Assembly: GCF_009725235.1 (NCBI RefSeq)
Contig: NZ_WJFC01000159.1
Coordinates: forward strand, 1 to 31,986
Length of the DNA: 31,986 nt
From: Scytonema sp. UIC 10036
GTDB taxonomy: Bacteria; Cyanobacteriota; Cyanobacteriia; Cyanobacteriales; Nostocaceae
Direction: 5' to 3'
In this document: positions 15,302-23,576 of the stretch, one piece after another
Position numbering within the stretch: the stretch's first letter is position 1
Layout: the number at the start of each line of letters is the position of its first letter
Position numbers and translations under genes: made by a program
Notes under the pieces: model-generated
The model's input: only the letters and a program-made list of their open reading frames with translations
Databases searched by the model: none
Told to the model about the DNA's origin: nothing

Positions 15302-17092
15302 ATGAAAAAACGAAAATATAACCTGCAACCTCTTCAAAGGTTGCCTCTCTCTTTCTACCGCAGTGATGCTCCTTTCAAAACACTCCTTCTCCTATATCGC
15401 CACGACTGGCGCAAGCTAGTGTTGGCAATGGTGTACTACATCATAAAATACAGCCCAGAGTGGATTCGACCAGTTGTTATCGCTAACATTATTGATATTA
15501 TTTCTCGTCCCCAAGAACATACCCTCGGACAACTGTGGTTAAATGGGGCTATTTTAGCTATCTCTCTCGTACAGAATATTCCCATGCAATATCTGTACAT
15601 CATGACCTTAAGTGCAGTGACCCGTAACATGGAAACGCGGTTGCGGGACGCTTTGACACGTCAGTTGCAACAACTCTCTATTGGCTTTTACAAGCAACGC
15701 ACGACAGGAGCATTGCAAGCGAAACTTTTGAGGGATGTGGAAGAAATTCAAATTCTTGCCAATCATATTTTTCAATTTGTACCCTCAGCAATATTAACTA
15801 TTCTTGTTGCTGTTTCAGTGACTGCGACTCGCGCTCCTTGGTTTTTACTCTTTTTTGTGGCGACAGTTCCAACATCTGTGGTTTTAGCAGAAGTGTTGAA
15901 AAAACCAATTCGGAATTGCAATCATGATTTCCGCCAGCAAAAGGAGGTGATGTCTTCTCATTTAATCGAGATGATTAAGCTTGTACCGGTGACGCGGGCG
16001 CATGGAGTTGAAGAAACAGAAATCCTTCGGACGCAACAGCGTTTGAATTCTGTGAAAAAAGCGGCGATGCGGTTAGATGGCATCAATGCCTTTACTGGTG
16101 CGTGTAGTTGGGTGACTATTCGCCTATTCAATACCTTGTGTCTGATAACTGCTGCCTATATGGCTTATACCGGAAAGATGGGTGTGACTACAGGTGATGT
16201 TATATTGTTAACTGGTTATTTTGACACGCTGGCCAATTCCATCCTACAGATACTTGCTGTTTTGCCACAAATCGGCACTGGTTTTGAGTCTTTGCGCTCG
16301 GTGGGTGAGATTTTAGAGTGTCCGGATTTAGAAAAAAATCAAGGAAAATCCATAGTGCAACAAGTGAGGGGAGATTTTGCTTTTGATAATGTGAGTTTTT
16401 CCTATCGCGATCGCGCTGCAATTGATAATATTTGTTTTAAAGTCAATGCTGGAGAAACAATTGCCATTGTTGGACCGTCAGGCGGAGGAAAGTCTACCCT
16501 GCTCAATCTTGTCATTGGTTTTCTTCGACCTACAAAAGGCAAGATTTTCTTGGACGGAGAAGACATGGATTCTTTAGACTTAAGAACCTATCGGCAATTT
16601 GTCTCAGTAGTTCCTCAAGAAACTATTCTTTTTGAAGGTACTGTACGGGAAAATATTCTTTATGGTTCGGTTGGAGTGAGCGAAGAGCAGTTGCGCCAAG
16701 CAATTGTTGATGCCAACGCTTATGAATTTATTGCCAAATTACCACAAGGGCTGGATACTCTTATTGGTGAAAACGGGACAAAACTATCAGGGGGACAGCG
16801 CCAACGCCTTGCGATCGCACGTGCCTTGGTTCGCAATCCGAAAGTCTTGATTTTAGATGAAGCAACAGCTTCTGTAGACACTGCATCAGAAGCCTTAATT
16901 CAAGAAGCACTCGAACACCTGATGAAAAATCGTACAACTTTTGTCGTTGCCCATCGCCTGTCCACAATCCGCAATGCTGACCGAATTGTTGTCATGGATG
17001 GAGGGCGGATTGTTGAAATTGGCAGACATGATGAGTTGATGGAACACAAAAACGGCTTATATGCCCGTCTAAATGCGTTGCAAACCTTATAA
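15302..17092 (+). CDS. ABC transporter, fused permease and ATPase (type I exporter half-transporter)
   Basis: A 596-aa half-transporter expected to work as a homodimer. Six transmembrane helices span about residues 40-310, with the coupling-region text typical of MsbA-like exporters (LTRQLQQLSIGFYKQRTTGALQAKL). The ATPase domain follows: Walker A GPSGGGKST near 391, Q-loop VVPQETILFEGTVRENILYG, signature LSGGQRQRLAIARAL near 494, Walker B VLILDEATAS near 517 and H-loop VVAHRLSTI near 549. No peptidase domain is fused. The substrate could be a lipid, peptide or small molecule; no adjacent biosynthetic gene identifies it. ATG 15302 has no strong ribosome binding site. Confidence 0.93.
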   Translation: MKKRKYNLQPLQRLPLSFYRSDAPFKTLLLLYRHDWRKLVLAMVYYIIKYSPEWIRPVVIANIIDIISRPQEHTLGQLWLNGAILAISLVQNIPMQYLYIMTLSAVTRNMETRLRDALTRQLQQLSIGFYKQRTTGALQAKLLRDVEEIQILANHIFQFVPSAILTILVAVSVTATRAPWFLLFFVATVPTSVVLAEVLKKPIRNCNHDFRQQKEVMSSHLIEMIKLVPVTRAHGVEETEILRTQQRLNSVKKAAMRLDGINAFTGACSWVTIRLFNTLCLITAAYMAYTGKMGVTTGDVILLTGYFDTLANSILQILAVLPQIGTGFESLRSVGEILECPDLEKNQGKSIVQQVRGDFAFDNVSFSYRDRAAIDNICFKVNAGETIAIVGPSGGGKSTLLNLVIGFLRPTKGKIFLDGEDMDSLDLRTYRQFVSVVPQETILFEGTVRENILYGSVGVSEEQLRQAIVDANAYEFIAKLPQGLDTLIGENGTKLSGGQRQRLAIARALVRNPKVLILDEATASVDTASEALIQEALEHLMKNRTTFVVAHRLSTIRNADRIVVMDGGRIVEIGRHDELMEHKNGLYARLNALQTL

Positions 17093-17172
17093 GCTCTCCA
17101 CAAGTTCTTTATTTTTTCCATCTATCTTTATAGATGTGTTCGGTGAAAGCAAGAGACTTTCATTTCTAGTGC

Positions 17173-17207
17173 AAGGTGCAGTTTTCGCTCGTAAAGGTGC
17201 ACCTTTT
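17173..17207 (+). terminator. Possible terminator after the ABC exporter
   Basis: AAGGTGCA (17173-17180) pairs with TGCACCTT (17198-17205), followed by a short T-run. The right half alone, AAAGGTGCACCTTT, is also a perfect 14-bp palindrome, so a dyad-binding site is an alternative reading. Confidence 0.45.
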
Positions 17208-17258
17208 CCTCACTCCCTGACATATTAAACTTGACTTTTACATAAAAGGTTATCAATT

Positions 17259-17387
17259 ATGCATTACATCTCATTTGATACCGCGCTTCAGTTCTTTGTA
17301 ATAGTAGATTTAGCAACAATTATTTTTATCATGTTGGTTTCTACAGTTAGTCTAGCAATAGCAGAAACAATTGAAGCTAGAGATTGA
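17259..17387 (+). CDS. Possible 42-aa single-span membrane peptide
   Basis: A 42-codon frame, too short for routine gene calls. The product begins MHYISFDTALQFF, has a hydrophobic segment from about residue 11 to 34, and ends in the charged tail ETIEARD. AAAAGG at about 17244 lies some 9 bases before the ATG. The pattern resembles small membrane subunits of photosynthetic or respiratory complexes, but I do not recognise a specific one. It sits between the ABC exporter (166 bases upstream) and the convergent diguanylate cyclase. It could be chance, since AT-rich DNA readily encodes hydrophobic runs. Confidence 0.5.
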   Translation: MHYISFDTALQFFVIVDLATIIFIMLVSTVSLAIAETIEARD

Positions 17388-17404
17388 CTTTTGGTTAGTG
17401 GTTG

Positions 17405-17432
17405 GTAGGAGCGCGGCGGCCTTGCGCTCGTA
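17405..17432. repeat. Hairpin repeat GTAGGAGCGC
   Basis: GTAGGAGCGC (17405-17414) pairs with GCGCTCGTAC with one mismatch. It is a relative of the hairpins at 12949 and 22339 and is flanked by GGTTAGTGGTT repeats. Confidence 0.8.
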
Positions 17433-17463
17433 CAGTGGTTAGTGGTTGCTCAAGATGCTAGGA

Positions 17464-19377
17464 CTACGCTAGGACTACGCGATCGCGACCTTCTTTCTTT
17501 GCGCGATACAGTGCTGCATCAGCTGCTGCGATAACCATTTCTGGTGTTTTACCGTGTTGTGGAAACGTTGCTATTCCCAAGGATACAGTAAGAGATCCAA
17601 ACGCTTGAGAGTGATTTTCTACCAACAAATGCTTGACACCTTCGCGTATAAGTTCCGCACGGGATTTAGCAACTTCAGTAGGTGCTTCTGGCAATATGAG
17701 TATTATTTCTTCTCCTCCATAACGACAAGCTATATCACTGCTGCGAATTTGTTTGTGCAAGAACGTACCTAATTCCCGCAGTACCATATCTCCTGCATTA
17801 TGACCAAATGTGTCATTAAATTGTTTAAAGTGGTCAACATCAAGCATGATAATAGATAAAGCTTGCTTTTGATGTTCTGCTCTTGCAAATTCTCTTTCTA
17901 AGGATTCTTCTAAGTAACGGCGATTGAACAATCCAGTAAGGGGATCGCGAACGCTTTGATATTGAATGGCTTCGTGCAATTTCATGTTCGCTAGTGCTAA
18001 AGCGATGTGTTCTGCAACGGTGATTGCCAAATTTTGTTTGGCGGTGTTCAGTTTTCCCTGAATTTGGGAGTTTAAATGCAGTACGCCCATTGCTTCTCCC
18101 TGCGCCATCATGGGTACACAAAGGGACTCTGTAATGCACGAGTTATGGTGTAGGTGCTTGCACGGAACGTTACAATTGCCATTATCAACCCAATGAACTT
18201 GTCCCCTTCGCAATGCCCAACATTCATTTGGTGTAAATAACTGACTCATGCTAGATATTGTATCGCCCCAAGTTGCAACCGCCTCAACCAACCGTTTTGA
18301 GGAATTGATAATAAACACTCCTCCCGATACATCTGGAAATAAAGGTTGAACGAGTTTTGCTATCACTTCATGTGCTTCTTCAATGCTCAAACAAGCTTGT
18401 AACATATCGCTTAATTTGCTCATTTGAGCAGTCTCTTGATTGCGAGTTTCTAATTCTTTGACCCAGTTACTAAGTTGTTTGTTAGCAGATTGCAGTTCTG
18501 ACTCCACACTTTTACGAGCAGTTATATCATGGCGAATAGCTATGTATTGATATGATTTTCCATCCACATTTAAAAGGGGCACAATGGTTGTATCTACCCA
18601 ATAATTAGTTCCGTCTTTCGCTTTATTCTTAATTTCACCTTTCCAAACTTTCCCCCTAGAAATGGTTGCCCACATTTGCTTGAAAAATTCTTTTGAATGG
18701 TAACCAGAATTGATAATGCGGTGGTCTTTTCCCAAAAGCTCTTCAATAGAATATTTTGAAATAGAGCAGAATTTCTCGTTGACATATGTTATAGTCCCAT
18801 GGCGATCGGTAATAGCCACAATCGCAGATTCATCTAGAGCAAATTTAATGTTTGATAACTCTTTCAAAGATTTGGTTAACTCGTGAGTCCGTTCTGCTAC
18901 TCTGATTTCAAGCTCATCAAGAAGCGCTCGCAGTTTCAATTCAACTCGCTGACGTTCTGTTATTTCATTCAACAGTTGGCTATTCGCTGCTTCTAATTGT
19001 GCGGGACTTGGAAGGGCTAATGCTAATGGAATTAATGGCAATAAAGATAAAGCTGTCCAACAAGATATGAAAGCTGCGATGGCTTTGACTAAACCGGATA
19101 TCCAATACGTTGGAAACCAAAGCGTCCAAATATCCATGACATGAGTTACACCGCAAGCAACAATAAATGCTCCAAACAGCAGAAATATCCAATGAAAGGG
19201 AACATCATGACGTTTTTTGACAAAATAAACAAGCATGGCTGGAATCGAAAAATAAGCAATAGCCGTTAGGGCATCGCTCAAAATATGCAATCCCACCAAT
19301 TCCGGTTTCCAAAGATAACAATGTCCGTGAGGAATAAACTGATTTATCAATAAAGAATGATTTATAATATCAACCAT
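17464..19377 (-). CDS. Diguanylate cyclase with ethylene-receptor-type sensor (EBD-PAS-GAF-GGDEF)
   Basis: A 637-aa sensor enzyme. Residues 14-120 form a three-helix membrane domain of the plant ethylene-receptor type (FIPHGHCYLW, SIPAMLVYFVKKR, FIVACGVTHVMDIWT). D35, Y42, I45, P46, I72, C75 and H79 match the positions D25, Y32, I35, P36, I62, C65 and H69 of Arabidopsis ETR1 with a constant offset of 10. C75 and H79 are the expected copper ligands. A coiled coil (125-175), a PAS domain (about 175-290) and a GAF domain (about 320-460) follow. The GGDEF domain (475-637) has GGEEI at 554-558 and an inhibitory-site RxxD at 545-548, so it should make cyclic di-GMP and be product-inhibited. The gene is monocistronic, with its 3' end facing the small peptide ORF. 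Confidence 0.95.
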   Translation of the reverse strand: MVDIINHSLLINQFIPHGHCYLWKPELVGLHILSDALTAIAYFSIPAMLVYFVKKRHDVPFHWIFLLFGAFIVACGVTHVMDIWTLWFPTYWISGLVKAIAAFISCWTALSLLPLIPLALALPSPAQLEAANSQLLNEITERQRVELKLRALLDELEIRVAERTHELTKSLKELSNIKFALDESAIVAITDRHGTITYVNEKFCSISKYSIEELLGKDHRIINSGYHSKEFFKQMWATISRGKVWKGEIKNKAKDGTNYWVDTTIVPLLNVDGKSYQYIAIRHDITARKSVESELQSANKQLSNWVKELETRNQETAQMSKLSDMLQACLSIEEAHEVIAKLVQPLFPDVSGGVFIINSSKRLVEAVATWGDTISSMSQLFTPNECWALRRGQVHWVDNGNCNVPCKHLHHNSCITESLCVPMMAQGEAMGVLHLNSQIQGKLNTAKQNLAITVAEHIALALANMKLHEAIQYQSVRDPLTGLFNRRYLEESLEREFARAEHQKQALSIIMLDVDHFKQFNDTFGHNAGDMVLRELGTFLHKQIRSSDIACRYGGEEIILILPEAPTEVAKSRAELIREGVKHLLVENHSQAFGSLTVSLGIATFPQHGKTPEMVIAAADAALYRAKKEGRDRVVLA

Positions 19378-20187
19378 ATAAACTCTAACTTCATTAATAC
19401 ATCTACCTTATCTAAACTTTAGTTAAGTTTATTCATTTAATTTACCAACAATTCTTTCAAATTTTATAAAAAAATTAACAATTTTTTGAATTGACTAAGT
19501 ATTTTTATCATTCGTACAAAAACAATAACTTTTTAGAAAATTTCGTAGTTTTTGGGTTGCTTCGTAAATGCAATAATGTCTTGGATAAATTGAATAGCAT
19601 ATAGAGTTGATTGCGATCGCTCGAGCACGCAAGTTGTACCCAGCTTATCGCTCATTTATGAAGTAACCTTGTCTAAATCAAAAAAGCCACTTTTGTTACA
19701 ATTATTGATACATCTACAAGAAATAAGAAAGTCTATCTTCAGTTAGATGTATTTTCTAAAAAAATTGACTCCTCAAGAGGAAATAACTACTCTCTTCGTG
19801 CCAGAAGATTACCTATGAGCGTAGTAGTAAGCCATATTATACCATCTCGTTCCCAGGCGGAGCCATAGAATGCCATACGGTGGGCTGCCGTCTCCTGTAT
19901 GGCGAGGCAGACTCTCACTATATATAACAGTATAGCCATATTTTTAAGTCATATTTGTAACGTCTTTTAGTCGCAAGTTTTTTTGAATTACAAATAAAAA
20001 GCAAGAATAGTAAGCTTACTCAAGTGTGATAAGAAGCAAAAGTGACAAATGTAGGAGATATTAGAGGAAATAAAAGTTTATGTGAGTAATTGCTAGGATT
20101 TCATGCTAAATCTAAATTTAAGGAAGAACTAAGTAAAAACATTTAGTTCTATTTAATACTAAAAAATAAAAACCATAGGGAGTCCCC
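19378..20187. other. Long intergenic region, repeat-containing
   Basis: 810 bases without a convincing gene. It holds a small dyad AAACTT-n5-AAGTTT (19414-19430) about 40 bases upstream of the diguanylate cyclase, one HIP1 site at about 19613 and the dispersed hairpin repeat near 19850-19910. The remainder is AT-rich upstream sequence of the gene at 20188. No RNA gene was recognised. Confidence 0.6.
19850..19910. repeat. Dispersed hairpin repeat, copy 2 (diverged)
   Basis: Shares CTCGTTCCCAGGC, GAATGCCATAC and TATGGCGAG with the element at 10061-10120 in the same order. The inner stems have changed (GGGCTGCCGTCTCC in place of the GC-rich GGAGGC/GCCTCC stem). Confidence 0.8.
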
Positions 20188-20883
20188 ATGCGATTTTCTC
20201 AGCTTGCGGCTTTTGGGTGTGCAGCAGCAATTGTTGTATCAGTTGCACCTATGCAGGCAAAAGCTAGCATTTTTCAGGTGAAATCTGGAATTACCAGTGT
20301 CTATCACGATCTCAGTTTTCTCAGCAGTATTGGGCTAGATTTAACAGGAACAAACAACACAACTAAACCAATTAACGACAATTTTTTGGTTGCGTTTAAC
20401 ATTGCTCCAACCACCAACTTTACTTTCAGTGATACAAACGGTTTGACACCCTTATCAGGGACAATCGAACATACTGGTACTGTCACCTTTAACAATCAAA
20501 TCACTATTGGAAACTTTTCAATTGGTTTCGATCCGAAACGTGCTACCAACAATGCCAGTGGGTTGTTTCTCAAAGATACAGTTTCTCTCAATACAATTTT
20601 GTTTGATTTAAGTGCTCCAGAAACTGTGGCACTTGATAACAAAGACTTAACTCTCACGTCAGTTGAATTACTATTTTCCTCGGAGTTTGCAAGCATACTA
20701 GGCAATCCAAATTTGATAGGTGTTGTGGGTGGTTTGGCACAAGTTAATGCCAGCGTTATCCCATCCATATCTGTTGGATCTAATGTGGTGTCACCTGTAG
20801 AAATACCCGAAGCTGCAAGTGTGTTAGCAATTTTGACAGCCAGTGCAGCTTTTCTAGCTAGCAAGCGCGGAATTACAGTTTAA
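20188..20883 (+). CDS. Exported protein with PEP-CTERM-like C-terminus
   Basis: A 231-aa protein with a Sec signal peptide (MRFSQLAAFGCAAAIVVSVA, predicted cleavage after AKA near residue 26) and a beta-rich Thr/Asn/Ser body. The C-terminus reads IPEAASVLAILTASAAFLAS followed by KRG: a PE motif, a hydrophobic segment and a basic tail. This is the sorting-signal architecture of PEP-CTERM proteins, processed by exosortase in exopolysaccharide-producing bacteria; here the usual PEP is PEA. No exosortase gene is present. GGGAG lies just before ATG 20188. The function of the mature domain is unknown; surface or matrix location is inferred. Confidence 0.82.
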   Translation: MRFSQLAAFGCAAAIVVSVAPMQAKASIFQVKSGITSVYHDLSFLSSIGLDLTGTNNTTKPINDNFLVAFNIAPTTNFTFSDTNGLTPLSGTIEHTGTVTFNNQITIGNFSIGFDPKRATNNASGLFLKDTVSLNTILFDLSAPETVALDNKDLTLTSVELLFSSEFASILGNPNLIGVVGGLAQVNASVIPSISVGSNVVSPVEIPEAASVLAILTASAAFLASKRGITV

Positions 20884-20889
20884 TATCAT

Positions 20890-20972
20890 GTCCGCTTGAA
20901 TAATTATCATTAAATTTTACGCAAAGACGCAGAGTCAAGACGTAGAATTTCTTGATAAGTAATTAAGCGGAC
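20890..20972. repeat. 83-bp hairpin element with 27-base imperfect inverted ends
   Basis: Arms 20890-20916 and 20946-20972 are reverse complements with about six mismatches; the outermost 8 bp (GTCCGCTT/AAGCGGAC) are perfect. The loop contains ACGCAAAGACGCAGAG, a motif type also seen at 14885. It looks like a small non-autonomous (MITE-like) element just after the PEP-CTERM-like gene. Confidence 0.7.
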
Positions 20973-21103
20973 TTAATATAAGTGAAAGACACGATCGCTT
21001 GGAGCGATGTCCATTAATAGTCTCTACCGAAAGAAACAGAAATTCTTGCATTGCTACAATCTGACTCTTCACGGGTATAGGAATGGCGGTAGGATTGTTA
21101 TAT

Positions 21104-22225
21104 CTAAATTAAATGAAACAATCTATTAATTTCTTGTTGTTGATTTTCAACTTGATGATGATATGTTGTTTCCAATGCTTTTAAAGCCGTTTCATAACCT
21201 TGCATCAAATCATTATGAACTTTAAACTTGTCTCCATTAGAAGAAACTTTTACCTGTACTGTAAGAATGCCATTTTCTTTCTTTTCAATATTTAAAATAT
21301 CTAATTTTGCGTCTTGATTTTCAAATTGCGCGTTCTTAAAAGCATCAGAAAAAGCTTTCCAATCAATACTTTGATAAAAAACTAAATTAATCGTTTCCAA
21401 ATTTCTGCGAAGAAAGTTGGTAAAATCTCCAGGCAAAAAATTTCCATACAGAGGACAACGTTCTTGATTTCCGTCTTGTAGATAAACATAATCGCAGATT
21501 ATATTATCAAGGTTGGTGGACGTGTTAATATTCCAGTTTTCCAAACAAGCGTCTGTAAATATTGCCTCAGAAAAGTTTGTGTTGAGTGCTTGAACTCTAA
21601 TCAGTTGCGCTGTCTTCAAGTTAGCCTGACTGAGATTAGCTCCACCTAGGTTAGCTTCAATCAATTCAGCACTCTCGAAGTTAGCTTTACAAAAACTCGC
21701 TTTATACAAATCAGCGCCACTGAAATTTGCTCTAGAGAGATTAGCCCCATCAAAATTCGCTCTCCTGATTTTAGACCCCCTCACGTCAGCACCACATAAG
21801 TTAGCACCGCTTAAATGAGCGCCACAAAGATTAGCACCTCCAAGGAAAGCGCCGCTCAGATTGACTTCGCTAAGATTGCGGTTACCTGTTCCTTTGTTAA
21901 GAATTTCCCAAACTAAATACCACTTTTGAGCGATCGCTGTTTCCCGGTTAATCTTAGCTCCTTTCAAATTTGCTCCACTAAGATTAGCTCCATCAAGGTA
22001 AGCCCCACTCAAATCTACTTCCCTAAGATCTGCCTGAGATAAGTCAGCACCACTGAGGTTAGCGCCACGAAGATTCGCTCCTTTAAAATCAGCCCCACAG
22101 AGATTAATGTTAGGCAGAGCGACATTAGCTAAGTCTGGTTGAATTTCAGGATTTTCCCTTCGCCACTTATTCCAAACCGTTTTTACGCCTCGCTTTAGCA
22201 AAGCCCAATGTTCGTCGTTTGCCAT
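21104..22225 (-). CDS. Pentapeptide-repeat protein with a conserved C-terminal module
   Basis: A 373-aa protein, apparently cytoplasmic. A short helical head (HWALLKRGVKTVWNKWRREN) precedes two pentapeptide blocks of A(D/N)LXX repeats, about residues 33-90 and 115-212. They are separated by a linker containing ETAIAQKWYLVWEILNKGTG. Each block should fold into a right-handed quadrilateral beta-helix. The C-terminal 100 residues (DWKAFSDAFKNAQFENQDAK, then HNDLMQGYETALKALETTYHHQVENQ) form a mixed domain with a coiled-coil tail. I recall a similar module on other cyanobacterial pentapeptide proteins. No function is known; such proteins are often scaffolds. It starts at ATG 22225 and no operon partner is obvious. 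Confidence 0.92.
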   Translation of the reverse strand: MANDEHWALLKRGVKTVWNKWRRENPEIQPDLANVALPNINLCGADFKGANLRGANLSGADLSQADLREVDLSGAYLDGANLSGANLKGAKINRETAIAQKWYLVWEILNKGTGNRNLSEVNLSGAFLGGANLCGAHLSGANLCGADVRGSKIRRANFDGANLSRANFSGADLYKASFCKANFESAELIEANLGGANLSQANLKTAQLIRVQALNTNFSEAIFTDACLENWNINTSTNLDNIICDYVYLQDGNQERCPLYGNFLPGDFTNFLRRNLETINLVFYQSIDWKAFSDAFKNAQFENQDAKLDILNIEKKENGILTVQVKVSSNGDKFKVHNDLMQGYETALKALETTYHHQVENQQQEINRLFHLI

Positions 22226-22338
22226 TGTGTTAGCTCACCTCTGATAAACTTTAACAGTAAACAGTGACCAGTACTTATTGTTTACTCTACAGCTTGAGCA
22301 TTTTATATTCCAGATTTGGACGTAAGCGACTCAACACT

Positions 22339-22367
22339 GTAAGGGCGCGGCGTCCTTGCGCCCCTAC
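22339..22367. repeat. Hairpin repeat GTAAGGGCGC
   Basis: GTAAGGGCGC (22339-22348) pairs with GCGCCCCTAC (22358-22367) with one mismatch. It is followed directly by a heptamer run, as at 17405. Confidence 0.8.
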
Positions 22368-22368
22368 A

Positions 22369-22396
22369 ACTAACCACTAACAACTAACCACTAACC
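22369..22396. repeat. Four-unit heptamer run ACTAACM
   Basis: ACTAACC, ACTAACA, ACTAACC, ACTAACC. It ends 4 bases before the stop codon of the minus-strand gene at 22401. Confidence 0.85.
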
Positions 22397-22400
22397 CTTA

Positions 22401-23360
22401 TTAATTTCTATCTGCCCAAAAATCTGTTTTTAACTCATTAGTGATATCAATTATTTGCAGGGGATATTTTTGTTTTTTTCCATTGTGTACTACTTCCGTT
22501 TTAAACTTTTCTACATTAATTTTAATTTTGACTAATTTCCAGATAGCTTCTTCCCGTACATATTGAAAGTCAAAGTCCAGCATTGAGGGATAGCCTATAA
22601 CGTCAGGCACTTGTCCGCGCAACTGCAGCCAATTATTTTCGTTAATGTCTGGAGGTTGTACAAAATGAATCCGACCTGCAACAATACCTGATAAGCTAAA
22701 CCTTTTTCCTAGAAAATCTTTAAAAGCTGATTCAAGTTCGACAATGCTAGTTTGTTGTTGCCATAGGAATGAGATAGAATCGTAAAATCGTGTAAAGTTA
22801 TTTGTTTCTATAGTGTCATAGAAAGACATTAACGTGTCGTAAGCAAGTTGCTTTGCTTGCATTTCTGTAGGTAGGACGGGCTTTATACGTGTACCATCTT
22901 CAATCAAGCCACTCAGTATCAACGTTTCTTTATTGTATTTAATAATACCATTTCGGAATTTTTCTATAGCGTAAATCTTCCAAAATCCATTTTCTCGAAT
23001 GAAATGGACTTTTATTGGTATTTTTGCACCGGATTGATTTATTACATTGCCTCCTATCCAACTTTGGTATTTATTACAAGCACGGGATAACCAAAAAGCC
23101 CGCTTGTAATTCATTAAAAAGTTGGCTTGCAAAAAATCAACCAAATCTGCTTGAGAGGTGTTATCTTGAAATTCCAAAGCAGTACTTTGGTATGCTTCCT
23201 TAATTTTGCCAAGAGCAATCAAGTGGAAAAAGGTATTGGCTACTTTTGGCAGTTGTCTGGTAGCAAAACAAACAGCCCCGATAATCAGACCAGTCAGTAG
23301 TATAGGAAATCCGACAATCAGGGCAATAGTAATTCCTATATACAATAATATTTGAGACAT
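22401..23360 (-). CDS. Membrane-anchored protein with two NTF2-like domains, function unknown
   Basis: A 319-aa protein with a long hydrophobic N-terminus (residues 5-31) acting as a membrane anchor or uncleaved signal. Two regions follow with the pattern of small NTF2-like domains (DUF4864/DUF4878-like). The first, about 48-155, opens ALGKIKEAYQSTALEFQDN and includes IRENGFWKIYAIEKF. The second, about 168-315, opens LMSFYDTIETNNFTRFYDSI and includes YVREEAIWKLVKIKINVE. This duplicated arrangement suggests a binding or scaffolding role, but no ligand can be assigned. GGAAAG lies upstream of ATG 23360. There is no obvious functional link to its neighbours. Confidence 0.75.
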   Translation of the reverse strand: MSQILLYIGITIALIVGFPILLTGLIIGAVCFATRQLPKVANTFFHLIALGKIKEAYQSTALEFQDNTSQADLVDFLQANFLMNYKRAFWLSRACNKYQSWIGGNVINQSGAKIPIKVHFIRENGFWKIYAIEKFRNGIIKYNKETLILSGLIEDGTRIKPVLPTEMQAKQLAYDTLMSFYDTIETNNFTRFYDSISFLWQQQTSIVELESAFKDFLGKRFSLSGIVAGRIHFVQPPDINENNWLQLRGQVPDVIGYPSMLDFDFQYVREEAIWKLVKIKINVEKFKTEVVHNGKKQKYPLQIIDITNELKTDFWADRN

Positions 23361-23520
23361 ATACAGTAAACTTTCCTACACCTACTGAAGCTAATCTAAA
23401 AAGACTTACGGTTACATCAGAACTTTTTCGGAAATTTTCTCTTGTCACTTCATATTTCTTAAATCTTTACTTGCGAGTAAACCGCAAACCATTAACTCCA
23501 CACCCCCTACCTCCTACCTC

Positions 23521-23576
23521 CTAACCATTAACTACTAACCACTAACCACTAACCACTAACTACTAACCCCTAAAAT
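23521..23576. repeat. Heptamer array CTAACCA containing the galU stop
   Basis: Eight 7-base units: CTAACCA, TTAACTA, CTAACCA (three times), CTAACTA, CTAACCC, CTAAAAT. The minus-strand galU stop TAG is the CTA at 23563-23565, inside the seventh unit, so the gene runs into the array. Less regular CTACCTC units lie just before it. Confidence 0.9.

Noticed and set aside
20496..20864. Minus-strand frame of 122 codons
   Set aside because: Mirror of the PEP-CTERM-like gene, which has a signal peptide and ribosome binding site.
20890..20972. Rho-independent terminator of the PEP-CTERM-like gene
   Set aside because: The arms are too far apart and no T-run follows, so a small repeat element fits better.
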